From: Gammaproteobacteria bacterium HGW-Gammaproteobacteria-15 | Lineage (GTDB): Bacteria > Pseudomonadota > Gammaproteobacteria > Enterobacterales > Alteromonadaceae | DNA length: 64,000 nucleotides | Direction of reading: 5' to 3' | Assembly: GCA_002840125.1 (NCBI GenBank) | Contig: PGZF01000001.1 | Coordinates: 372,001-436,000, forward strand | Shown: in pieces, positions 1-8,240 of the stretch | Layout: each line of letters begins with the position of its first letter | Position numbering within the stretch: the stretch's first letter is position 1 | Notes under the pieces: model-generated | What the model was told of the DNA's origin: nothing | The model's input: the letters and a program-made list of their open reading frames with translations, nothing else | Databases searched by the model: none | Made by a program: the position numbers and the translations under genes

Positions 1-546
1 GGTTATACACAGCGCAATAGCTCCTTCTGATGGCACACCGCTTAATTCACCTGCTGCATACGCATCAAGCACCGGCGCCTGAGCCATTGAATCTGCAGCC
101 ACCAGCCATACCCGCTCGTTGCCTTGTGTTGAAATATGCTGCTGTGCGGCATTAAGCGCCATTAATACCCCGGCACTGCCATGCGGAAATACCCGGCAAG
201 AATCCGATTGTAATAACTCCGGGAAACGGCGCATCAGTTGCTGTAATAAGCTATTCAGCTCACTGCTATCCGGCTCGGTATATTCAGGCAAAATCAGATA
301 CACCGTTTGACCATGTAATGCACCGTCAAGCTGTTGCTGCAACTTTGCCAGTAAATCCAGTAAGCGCTCGCTAAACGGCTGCTCTGGTACAGGCGCAAAC
401 ACAAAGGCTGCAGGCAACATTTCACCGCGCCAGTTCAGATACCGCGGCTCAGGCGGCAGCACCTGCAATGCGGCCGCTGCCAGCGTATCGCTGGCATAAC
501 CCAAAGCCATGGCTTGTTGTTTAATGCAAAAAGCTGTGTTTGCCAT
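1..546 (-). CDS. Thiolase-fold (ketosynthase-like) protein in T6SS cluster, partial
   Basis: An open frame runs from an ATG at 546 off the left edge of the window, giving 182 residues. The start lies 2 bases after the stop of the preceding helical-repeat gene, so the two are probably co-transcribed and coupled. The stretch VWLVAADSM near residue 148 and EGAIALCIT at the edge resemble the N-terminal half of beta-ketoacyl synthases, and genes annotated that way occur in some T6SS clusters beside PAAR genes. The usual active-site motif is not recognisable in the visible part. Function in secretion is unknown; the family assignment is inference from weak similarity. Confidence 0.5.
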   Translation of the reverse strand, partial: MANTAFCIKQQAMALGYASDTLAAAALQVLPPEPRYLNWRGEMLPAAFVFAPVPEQPFSERLLDLLAKLQQQLDGALHGQTVYLILPEYTEPDSSELNSLLQQLMRRFPELLQSDSCRVFPHGSAGVLMALNAAQQHISTQGNERVWLVAADSMAQAPVLDAYAAGELSGVPSEGAIALCIT

Positions 547-548
547 TA

Positions 549-1598
549 TCAGCTGGCCCCCAGCAGCATATCGGTAGCAAGCAGCTCTGTAGCTGGCGTA
601 GCCAGGCTACGATAACAGGCTGCAAGCTGCCGTTGCTGCGCATTGCCACAGCGCCAAACCGCACTAAGCTGTAAATCATTAATGCTGGCACCGGCAAGCT
701 GGCGGGCGCAGTGTGGTTTAAGCTGAAACTGAGCCTGTGCTGCCTGATCCGACAACAAGCTATCGCTTTCTATCGCCCCCAGCAGCATTGCCAGTGCATC
801 TGTTGCAATATCGTTTAACTCATCCTGCTGCGCCAGTTCAGCCAATAGCGGTACAAACTTTAGTTGGCCGCTGTACCCCATAGCTGCAATTGCGTATGTC
901 AGTGTGGCTGCATTACCGGCCAGCTGATTAATAATTTTTGCCTGCACGGCATCAGATGCGCCGGCAATTAACAGCATTAACGCCTGCGTAGTCAGTTCTT
1001 GCTGCGCACTTAGCTGGCTTACCAAGACATCTTCCTGTGTGCGTTGGCCTAATACATACTCAGCCAGCATACAATGCACCACTAAAGGATGATCAGCAGC
1101 CAAAGCACTACGTACTGTTATTAGCTCAGCTAACAAGTTAGTTTGCGCACTCGCTGCCAGGTACCATAGTGCCGCAGAGCTCAGCGCGGTATCTGCTCTG
1201 AACGGATTTAATTTTAACCCGGCATATGAGGCCAACGGCCAGGCAATATCACCGCCTGCTAAAACTTGCTGTTGTAACAATGTGATATCGCCTGCCGCTG
1301 AGTACGGATGCCATTTTATCTGGCTCAGTAACAGCCAGGCTTGCTCTGGCTGTATAAAACAGGCGGTATCATTAATATTAAGGGCCGCAGCTGATGCCGG
1401 TGCTTGTAGCCACTGCAGCCATGGCGGCAGTGTTTTACCGGCAGTAGTATTGATTGCTGATAACAGCTTCAGGCAATCAAGCAGTTGATAATCATGTTTT
1501 CGCAACTGCACAACGCCAATATAGCGGTTTTGCACCAGTTGCAAACGTTGATTAATCAGTAAATGTGCCTGCTGCTGCAGGTTTTCAGCCTGTAACAT
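549..1598 (-). CDS. T6SS-associated helical-repeat protein (TIGR02270-like)
   Basis: A 349-residue protein rich in Ala, Leu and Gln. The C-terminal half has alternating helices such as QLKFVPLLAELAQQDELNDIATDALAMLLG, split here only by reading, that look like HEAT repeats. No signal peptide or membrane segment is visible. It follows the PAAR gene by 5 bases and precedes the ketosynthase-like gene by 2. Proteins of this type (TIGR02270 family) are known from T6SS operons next to PAAR/DUF4150 genes; their role is not established. An adaptor or effector-loading role is a guess from position. Confidence 0.6.
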   Translation of the reverse strand: MLQAENLQQQAHLLINQRLQLVQNRYIGVVQLRKHDYQLLDCLKLLSAINTTAGKTLPPWLQWLQAPASAAALNINDTACFIQPEQAWLLLSQIKWHPYSAAGDITLLQQQVLAGGDIAWPLASYAGLKLNPFRADTALSSAALWYLAASAQTNLLAELITVRSALAADHPLVVHCMLAEYVLGQRTQEDVLVSQLSAQQELTTQALMLLIAGASDAVQAKIINQLAGNAATLTYAIAAMGYSGQLKFVPLLAELAQQDELNDIATDALAMLLGAIESDSLLSDQAAQAQFQLKPHCARQLAGASINDLQLSAVWRCGNAQQRQLAACYRSLATPATELLATDMLLGAS

Positions 1599-1603
1599 AG
1601 CCG

Positions 1604-1897
1604 CTAACCGCCAATAAACACTGTAGGCACACCAACCACTATTTTACCGCCGTGTTCGGTGTCATCACCCAATCTGGCAGCATTTTTACCATTGATAAAA
1701 ACCGTCGAAGATCCACCACTAATGGTATCTGGCGGGCCGATACACACTAATTTATCGCCTTTACGAGCGGCCGGAATGCCGCATATAGACACATTAGGCG
1801 AGCCCTGTATTACCGGCCCGCCAATATGCGGCTTAGGCCCCGGGTCTACCTTAGGGCAAACATGCATACAACCTATTACCGCTGCGGGTTTGGCCAT
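1604..1897 (-). CDS. PAAR-domain spike tip protein
   Basis: A 97-residue PAAR protein that would cap the VgrG trimer as the sharp tip of the T6SS needle. It begins MAKPAAVIG and carries PAAR at residues 42-45 and the related NAAR at 72-75. Cys10, Cys14, Cys39, Cys52 and His82 are possible metal ligands. The family fold is a small metal-stabilised cone. It has no C-terminal extension, so any toxin must be a separate protein. It sits just downstream of vgrG on the same strand, the standard arrangement. Confident in family; partner assignment to the adjacent VgrG is inferred from position. Confidence 0.9.
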   Translation of the reverse strand: MAKPAAVIGCMHVCPKVDPGPKPHIGGPVIQGSPNVSICGIPAARKGDKLVCIGPPDTISGGSSTVFINGKNAARLGDDTEHGGKIVVGVPTVFIGG

Positions 1898-1938
1898 TTT
1901 GTCTTATCCTGTCTGGCGAAGTAGAGCGATAACACCGC

Positions 1939-3753
1939 TTAGTTAATACTGACTTTGCTGCCTTTAATGGTGATATTAACGCCTTTAATATCAATAGAGC
2001 CGTCGCTTTTCATTGAAATAGATGCTGCGCCGGTTTTAATTGTGATGGCATCACCGGCATCAATCAGCAGCTTTTTACCCACTTTAAGGCTGTCGTTACC
2101 ATCAACGGTGTTTTTACGATCTTTGTTTACCGTTTCCGTATCATTGCCTTTTACCGTGGTCAGGCGATCATTGCCGACCATATCGGTTTGATTATTTTCT
2201 ACCTGCAGCTCAAAATCTTTTTCTGCATGCAGGTATAACAGCTCTTCGCCTTTTTTATCTTCAAAGCGCAATTCGTTAAAGTTTGCCGCGCCCCCTCCTT
2301 TACTGGAACGGGTTTTAATACCACTTTGGGTTTTATCATCCGGCAATGCATAGGGCGGCATGTGATCTGAGTTGTATACGGCACCAATGACGATAGGCTG
2401 ATCGGGATCACCGTTTAAAAATTCAACTAATACTTCCTGATCGCGGCGCGGGAAGAAAAAAGCGCCCCAATTTTTACCGGCCCAGTTTTGGCTGACCCGG
2501 ATTGGGCATGAGCTTTCATTATCTTTAATGTCGCTGCGATCCCAGTGAAATTTCACCGTGATACGGCCAAGCTCGTCGACTGAAATCTCTTCCCCGCCCT
2601 TACAGGTTACGGTAGCACTTTGTACACCGGTGATTACCGGCTTGTTTGCAGTAAGCCTTGGCCGGTAGGCAACATCTTTTGGTACACAGTGAAAGCTATT
2701 GCTGATTTGCTGTTTGGCTGACTTACTGGCGCCGGTCTGGCTGGCAATTTCCGCAGTCAGAATAACGTCGGTCAGCACATATTGCTTACCAGCTTCGGCT
2801 TTGTCTTCATGCTCAGCTAAGGTAAAGGTTTTGCCAATACTGAATGTCCGGCAGTTACTGCTACCTTTGCGACGCTCTATATCACGCTGCAGCGCTTCAA
2901 GGCGAATATCAGCTATACTCTTCACCCGCAGATGAAACTCTGATTCAGCCTCATAACTGAACACTTCATAATTGGCATGGCCTGATACCAGTTGCCCTTT
3001 ATTAGCTTCACCGGTGGGTAGTGCAGTTGGCTTTTTCAGATCATAACCGCGTTGTACATACTTGCCAGGCGCCATTACCAACGCTTTTTGCCATTGATGG
3101 ATATGCGGCTCTGATAGGCTGCCACTGTGAAACTTAACCTGAGCCTCAGCGCAGGGTTCATAAGCCGTGGCTTTATCAGCTAAAATCAGCTTGTGGCTGC
3201 TTTGTGTGTGGTCAAAGTAATAAAAGATACCTTCTTGCTGCAGTAAGCGCTGAATAAAATCCCAGTCGCTTTCTTCATACTGCACTTTAAAATCATAATC
3301 GGGGTAACTACCCTGAATTTTCGCAGCTACATCCACTTTTACACTGTGCTCACCCGCTATTTGCTCGACGATTTTCAGCACGTTTTTAGCTCTGAAAATA
3401 CGGCTGTTCACCCGGTGTTGCATATACCAGGCGCTGGCGACCAAATGCAGGCTATAATCACGGTATTCAGCCTCTGCAGCATCTTTGCTAACTCTGCTAC
3501 CAAGGGCCGTAACATCTGCTACCACGGCATGAATATAACGCTGCTTGTTACCGCCTAATTCCAGTGTAATAGTTACTTCTTTACCGATCAGCTCGTCTGG
3601 CTTAATTTCCCGGCCATTGCCGTACACTTCAGCATTAACATCGAACAATTGTGACAATGCTTCATTGTATACAAACCGGGTTAAAATCAATGCATCTTTG
3701 CCAAGCGGCGTATCAATTTTGATGCTGTTCTCGTCCTGGGTTGCCTGTTGCAT
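1939..3753 (-). CDS. vgrG: VgrG spike protein (TssI)
   Basis: A 604-residue VgrG. Residues to about 370 match the gp27-like base (EESDWDFIQRLLQQEGIFYYF). About 390-470 is the gp5 OB fold (SQNWAGKNWGAFFFPRRDQ, then GDPDQPIVIGAVYN). The end is a beta-helix needle built of Asp/Asn/Val-rich repeats finishing in KGSKVSIN. It trimerises on the Hcp tube and carries PAAR. It has the length of a plain structural VgrG with no fused effector domain. It follows hcp in the same direction after a strong hairpin, so it may be made at a lower level than Hcp. Confidence 0.96.
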   Translation of the reverse strand: MQQATQDENSIKIDTPLGKDALILTRFVYNEALSQLFDVNAEVYGNGREIKPDELIGKEVTITLELGGNKQRYIHAVVADVTALGSRVSKDAAEAEYRDYSLHLVASAWYMQHRVNSRIFRAKNVLKIVEQIAGEHSVKVDVAAKIQGSYPDYDFKVQYEESDWDFIQRLLQQEGIFYYFDHTQSSHKLILADKATAYEPCAEAQVKFHSGSLSEPHIHQWQKALVMAPGKYVQRGYDLKKPTALPTGEANKGQLVSGHANYEVFSYEAESEFHLRVKSIADIRLEALQRDIERRKGSSNCRTFSIGKTFTLAEHEDKAEAGKQYVLTDVILTAEIASQTGASKSAKQQISNSFHCVPKDVAYRPRLTANKPVITGVQSATVTCKGGEEISVDELGRITVKFHWDRSDIKDNESSCPIRVSQNWAGKNWGAFFFPRRDQEVLVEFLNGDPDQPIVIGAVYNSDHMPPYALPDDKTQSGIKTRSSKGGGAANFNELRFEDKKGEELLYLHAEKDFELQVENNQTDMVGNDRLTTVKGNDTETVNKDRKNTVDGNDSLKVGKKLLIDAGDAITIKTGAASISMKSDGSIDIKGVNITIKGSKVSIN

Positions 3754-3804
3754 CCATTCGCCTCAACTGGTTACTAATAAAAGATGATCGGTAAAAAAGC
3801 AGAT

Positions 3805-3834
3805 AGAAAAGCTGGTGTGGTAAACCACACCAGC
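3805..3834 (-). terminator. Hairpin terminator after hcp
   Basis: A perfect 10-base stem GCTGGTGTGG/CCACACCAGC with a 4-base loop lies at 3811-3834. On the minus strand it is followed by TTTTCT and, further on, a longer T run. It directly follows the hcp stop and precedes vgrG, so it probably ends most hcp transcripts while allowing some read-through. Confidence 0.85.
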
Positions 3835-3843
3835 GGGTTCAGC

Positions 3844-4323
3844 TTACAGCTTAGAACCTTTAACGCCGCTGTAACCGTATACCAACGGAGCAGTAACGTT
3901 GTTTTTGTCGTCTGTTGGAGTAACAGTCATCATCAGCTCGGTGTAGCTGATAACGATAGTTTCTGTTGGACGGTCACCAGATACTGACATCTGGTAGCTG
4001 CTGATCATTGCATCAGTCAGTTCAATTTTCATGATTTCTTCCACTTTATCGCCCTGCTTGGTGATGTGGAATACAGCTTTCTGACCTTTACCGATGGTCG
4101 CTTCTTTGAACAGATCCGGAGAGGCTTTGTCCTGCAGTTTAGTGATAACGATATCATTTAAACGGGTAGCGCTGGCTTCACGGTCCATTGCAGTACCAGT
4201 GAATGAGCTCAGTTCACGCTGAGTGCCCCAATCCATTGATAACACAGTGATCATGTCCTTAAACTCTTCAGCGGTTGTTTCGCCTTTGATCGCGCCGTAT
4301 TTCAGGTAGGTATTTGCTTGCAT
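3844..4323 (-). CDS. hcp: Hcp tube protein (TssD)
   Basis: A 159-residue Hcp, starting MQANTYLKYG. The ATG at 4323 is chosen over the upstream ATG at 4362 because AAAAGGAGC sits at ideal distance before it. Hcp forms the hexameric rings stacked into the secreted inner tube. The sequence contains the typical N-terminal YLKYGAIKGE and the C-terminal VSGDRPTETIVISYTEL strands. It stands alone between an AT-rich gap and a terminator, so it probably has its own strong promoter, as expected for the most abundant T6SS component. Confidence 0.95.
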   Translation of the reverse strand: MQANTYLKYGAIKGETTAEEFKDMITVLSMDWGTQRELSSFTGTAMDREASATRLNDIVITKLQDKASPDLFKEATIGKGQKAVFHITKQGDKVEEIMKIELTDAMISSYQMSVSGDRPTETIVISYTELMMTVTPTDDKNNVTAPLVYGYSGVKGSKL

Positions 4324-4617
4324 GCTATGCTCCTTTTGCATATTTAAACAGGTGCCCAACATTGGACATCAAGGTTAGCCTGGGTGACGAATCAACCCGG
4401 ACAAAACGTTAAAAACCACCACAAATTTTATATAATAAGCACTTAATATATATTTAGTGTTATTACAAAAACATTAAATATCGCCAGTAAGTTTTTAAAC
4501 TTCACAAATTATATCGTTAAATAAAATATTGACAACAACAAATTAACTATTTAGAGCGCTAATTTTTAACTTTTCTTTGCTACCAATAACTTAGATACCC
4601 ACAACAGGTAGCAAATA
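4324..4617 (-). promoter_or_regulatory. AT-rich leader and probable promoter region of hcp
   Basis: About 290 bases between clpV and hcp hold no ORF. The stretch 4425-4530 is very AT-rich with several TATAAT-like strings (for example tatataata near 4428). I cannot fix a single promoter. The composition and the isolated hcp behind a terminator suggest a dedicated promoter here. Confidence 0.4.
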
Positions 4618-7215
4618 TTAGTTTACGGCGTAGCTGAACACGCCGTCGGCTACATTCAGTTCAATCGCAGTAACCGGCTGTTGTTGTGCCACACGTTGTA
4701 AAATCCGTACTGACAGCTCAGGCAACAGCTGGTTTTGCAGAATATTATGGATAGTACGGGCGCCTGAGCCAGCATCCTGACACTGGCTGACAATCAGCTC
4801 AGTAACCTGCGGGTTATAACTGAACTGAGCGCGATAATGTTGTTGCAGGCGCTTTTCAATCCGTTTTAACTGTAAGCCGGTAATCAAAGCTAACTTGTCG
4901 TTATCAAGCGGCAGATAGGGGATCAGGTTCAACCGGCCGAGAAAGGCGGGTTTAAATACTTTTAACAAATCATCTTTAAGTGCTTTGGCTAAGCCCTCTG
5001 TTGATGGCGCCGTATCAGGGTCTTCAAACAAGCGCATGGTGGTGTCGGTGCCCACATTCGATGTCATAATGATGATGGTGTTTTTAAAATCGATATCCCT
5101 GCCTTCACCATCTTTAATGGTGCCTTTATCAAACACCTGATAAAAGATGTCCTGCACTCCCGGATGGGCTTTTTCCATTTCATCCAGCAGGATCACACTG
5201 TACGGTTTGCGCCTAACCGCTTCAGTTAACACACCGCCTTCGCCATAGCCGACATAACCCGGAGGAGAGCCAAGCAACAGTGACACCTTATGTTCTTCTT
5301 TAAACTCAGACATGTTAATGACAGTAAGCTGCTCTTCGCTGCCATAAACCTGCTCAGCCAGGGCCAGTGCGGTTTCTGTTTTACCTACGCCGCTTGGGCC
5401 GGTAAGCAGGAAAATACCATTGGGTTTGTTTTCATCGGCCAGCTGTGCGCGGGATGTCTGCACAGTGCGGGCGATAAGCTCAAGCGCATGGTCTTGCCCT
5501 ACTACCCTTTGCTGTAAAAAGGTATTAAGCGCCAATACGGTATTAATTTCATCAGCCTGCATTTTACCCAGCGGAATGCCAGTCCAGTCTGATACCACTT
5601 CAGCAATTAACTCTTCAGTTACCTGCCAGTGCACCATGGGGTCAGTAATAGCAGCAAAATCTGCTTTTATTTCCAGTAAACGCTGTAATAACGGAGACTG
5701 CTCGGCTTGCGGCTCAGCAGTCAATTGCTGCGCTAAGTCTCTTGCTTCAGCAACCAGTGTTTTTTGCTGCTGCCAGTCTTGCTGCAATTGCTCCAGTTGC
5801 TGTTGGGCTTGCTGCGATTTTTCATCCAGCGCCTGCAGCGTTTCGGCATGATCCACGCCCAGGCATTGTTCGCGCTTTAATACTGCGATTTCCTGCTGCA
5901 GTTGTGCCGCTTTACGCTGCTGATCTTCTACCGGGCCGGGTATCGCATCCTGACTCATTGCAACACGGGCACAGGCGGTGTCAAGCAAACCTACGGCTTT
6001 GTCCGGTAACTGGCGGCCATTGATATAACGATGCGACAAGTTAACGGCAGCCTGCAATGCCTGCTCGGTTATTGATACACCATGATGCAGCTCCATTACC
6101 GGCAGCAAACCACGCATCATAATGGCAGCTAGTGCCGGTGTTGGCTCTTCTACTTTAACTACCTGAAAACGCCTTGCCAGGGCGGCATCTTTTTCAAAGT
6201 ACTTTTTATACTCAGCCCACGTAGTGGCAGCAATAGTACGTAGCTCACCGCGGGCCAGTGCAGGTTTTAACAGGTTGGCGGCATCGTTCTGCCCTGCCTG
6301 CCCGCCGCTGCCTATCATGGTATGGGCTTCATCAATAAACAGAATAACCGGCGTGGCTGAATTGTTTACTTCTTTAATTACATTTTTCAGCCGGTTTTCA
6401 AATTCACCCTTCATACCGGCGCCGGCCTGCAATAACGCCAGGTCTAACACTCTCAAGCTGATATTCTTCAGCTTATCCGGCACTTCACCGGCCGCTATCT
6501 TAAGTGCTAAGCCTTCAACCACGGCAGTTTTACCTACACCGGCTTCACCAGTCAGGATCGGGTTATTTTGCCGGCGCCGGGTTAAAATATCGATCATCTG
6601 GCGGATTTCATAGTCGCGCCCGACAATAGGGTCAATTTTACCGGCCCGGGCCTGGGCGGTAAGATCGGTAGTGAATTGATCCAATGATGGTGTTTTCCCG
6701 CCAATCACTTTGGCTGATGCCGCTGCGGCATTTTGCTGCTCACCACTTTGTTTGGCCAGCTCAGGCCATACCCGCAGCAACTCTGCAGAGTCTAGCTTAT
6801 CCAGCGCCGGAACACGGCGGCTTAACAACGCAGCCATACTGTCATCTTTGAGCAGCGTATAAATAATATAAGCAGAGCGGATCTGCTGATCGGCAAATTC
6901 AATAGTGGTGCTAAGCCAGCTGGTACGTAACAGGTTAATCAGTTGCACTGAAATGCTCGGTAAGGCGTTATTACCGGTTTTCATCTGCTCCAGCGCCTGT
7001 TGCAGTTGCTGCTTTACCGTATCGGTATTAATACCAAAACTACGTAACAGCAATTGCAAATCACCATCGCCTTGTTCCAGCATGGCATCCAGCCAGTGTT
7101 CGGTTTCGACACTGTAATGCGAGCGTGACTGACAACGTGCTGTTGCCGCTTCAAGTGACTGACGGCTGGCAGAGTTAAGTTTTTCAACCAGACTTTTTAA
7201 CGTGGTAGTAGACAT
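4618..7215 (-). CDS. clpV: ClpV AAA+ ATPase (TssH)
   Basis: An 865-residue Clp/Hsp100 ATPase that disassembles the contracted TssB-TssC sheath for recycling. It has the N-terminal helical domain, the first AAA module with Walker A GEAGVGKT at 223-230 and LFIDEAH downstream, a coiled middle region rich in Gln, and a second AAA module with GPSGVGKT and LLDEMEKAHP. The start ATG at 7215 is preceded by AGGAAG. It follows tssG by 20 bases in the same operon. Confidence 0.97.
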   Translation of the reverse strand: MSTTTLKSLVEKLNSASRQSLEAATARCQSRSHYSVETEHWLDAMLEQGDGDLQLLLRSFGINTDTVKQQLQQALEQMKTGNNALPSISVQLINLLRTSWLSTTIEFADQQIRSAYIIYTLLKDDSMAALLSRRVPALDKLDSAELLRVWPELAKQSGEQQNAAAASAKVIGGKTPSLDQFTTDLTAQARAGKIDPIVGRDYEIRQMIDILTRRRQNNPILTGEAGVGKTAVVEGLALKIAAGEVPDKLKNISLRVLDLALLQAGAGMKGEFENRLKNVIKEVNNSATPVILFIDEAHTMIGSGGQAGQNDAANLLKPALARGELRTIAATTWAEYKKYFEKDAALARRFQVVKVEEPTPALAAIMMRGLLPVMELHHGVSITEQALQAAVNLSHRYINGRQLPDKAVGLLDTACARVAMSQDAIPGPVEDQQRKAAQLQQEIAVLKREQCLGVDHAETLQALDEKSQQAQQQLEQLQQDWQQQKTLVAEARDLAQQLTAEPQAEQSPLLQRLLEIKADFAAITDPMVHWQVTEELIAEVVSDWTGIPLGKMQADEINTVLALNTFLQQRVVGQDHALELIARTVQTSRAQLADENKPNGIFLLTGPSGVGKTETALALAEQVYGSEEQLTVINMSEFKEEHKVSLLLGSPPGYVGYGEGGVLTEAVRRKPYSVILLDEMEKAHPGVQDIFYQVFDKGTIKDGEGRDIDFKNTIIIMTSNVGTDTTMRLFEDPDTAPSTEGLAKALKDDLLKVFKPAFLGRLNLIPYLPLDNDKLALITGLQLKRIEKRLQQHYRAQFSYNPQVTELIVSQCQDAGSGARTIHNILQNQLLPELSVRILQRVAQQQPVTAIELNVADGVFSYAVN

Positions 7216-7235
7216 AATTGCTTCCTGTGCATTAA

Positions 7236-8240
7236 CTAGGCCCGGGCCAGCTGATAGCTAAGCCGGGTCATCTGATGTTGTATTGAAGTCCTGACAGCCA
7301 AACTGCCACTTTGGCCCAGGCAAAGCTGACGTTTGCCTAACTGTGCGGTAGGGAAATCCTGGTGCTTGCCTACCAGCGTAACCCGCACTTTAAGTGCTGC
7401 TGGCAAAAAGTCTGCCAGTACGCTGCTGATAAGTGCATGCTGATAACTACCGGGCAGCAGTTGATCACCACGCCCTGGCGGCGCAGTGATGATCAGTTCA
7501 ATAGCTGAACTGACATCCCATACCCGGCTGCCCAGCATTGCCGACTGACCAAGGCCGGCATGCTGGCCCTGCGGCAGAAACTTCATCGCCAGCCGGCTTT
7601 GCTCATCTTTACCCAGAGTAAGCCAACGACCCTTTAAGGGCTCCAGCTCTACTTTGGTTTTTAATAGCTCGGTCAGGATCTGTATTAACTGCTGTGAACT
7701 GCGGTTGTGCTGGCTAAAAGCACCGGCATAATACAAACCGAGTGTTTTACGCGCGCCAGACAAAGTTTTTAACACCGCACTGAAGCTGTCCTGCTCTGGC
7801 GCGGCAATTTCATATTGACAGGCAAAACGGTATTTTTCCCAGGCCCGGTAATACAACGAAATTAAGCGGTGATTAAACAGATCAAAGAAGTCGCGCATGG
7901 TTTTATCGCGCTGCTTTAGGCGCTGCAACACCATTTCCGTGTAGTGTTGTGGTAATACTCCGCTGGGGCCGGTTAGCCCCAGAAAACTAACGTGCATAGC
8001 AACAGCCTGGGTACCGCTGTGCAGTTTTTCTGCGATGCGCGGTTCTACTTTTATAATCGGCTGGCCAGGGAACCCCAAATGCTGCACACTTTTAAAACGC
8101 ACTAATTCCTGTTTAGGAAAACCATCGCGGCCAATACCCTGCCAGCGCTTTTGTTCACTGCCAAACTGGCGCTCCAATGAATATACCGCCTGATAAAAAT
8201 CAAACTCTGACGGATTAGTGGTTAACTGCTCCAGCTTCAC
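7236..8240 (-). CDS. tssG: TssG baseplate subunit
   Basis: A 334-residue TssG (ImpH/VasB family), part of the T6SS baseplate wedge with TssE, TssF and TssK. It carries the family motif FLGLTGPSGVLPQHYTE around residue 85. The start is GTG overlapping the tssF stop by 4 bases (GTGA), implying translational coupling with its wedge partner. Confidence 0.95.
   Translation of the reverse strand: MKLEQLTTNPSEFDFYQAVYSLERQFGSEQKRWQGIGRDGFPKQELVRFKSVQHLGFPGQPIIKVEPRIAEKLHSGTQAVAMHVSFLGLTGPSGVLPQHYTEMVLQRLKQRDKTMRDFFDLFNHRLISLYYRAWEKYRFACQYEIAAPEQDSFSAVLKTLSGARKTLGLYYAGAFSQHNRSSQQLIQILTELLKTKVELEPLKGRWLTLGKDEQSRLAMKFLPQGQHAGLGQSAMLGSRVWDVSSAIELIITAPPGRGDQLLPGSYQHALISSVLADFLPAALKVRVTLVGKHQDFPTAQLGKRQLCLGQSGSLAVRTSIQHQMTRLSYQLARA

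Noticed and set aside
1939-2500. Toxin domain at the VgrG C-terminus
   Set aside because: The sequence after the OB fold is only the repetitive needle, ending KGSKVSIN; there is no extra domain.
5420-6613. Several plus-strand ORFs of 90-143 residues inside clpV
   Set aside because: They are Ser/Cys/Ala-rich shadows opposite a conserved AAA+ gene.
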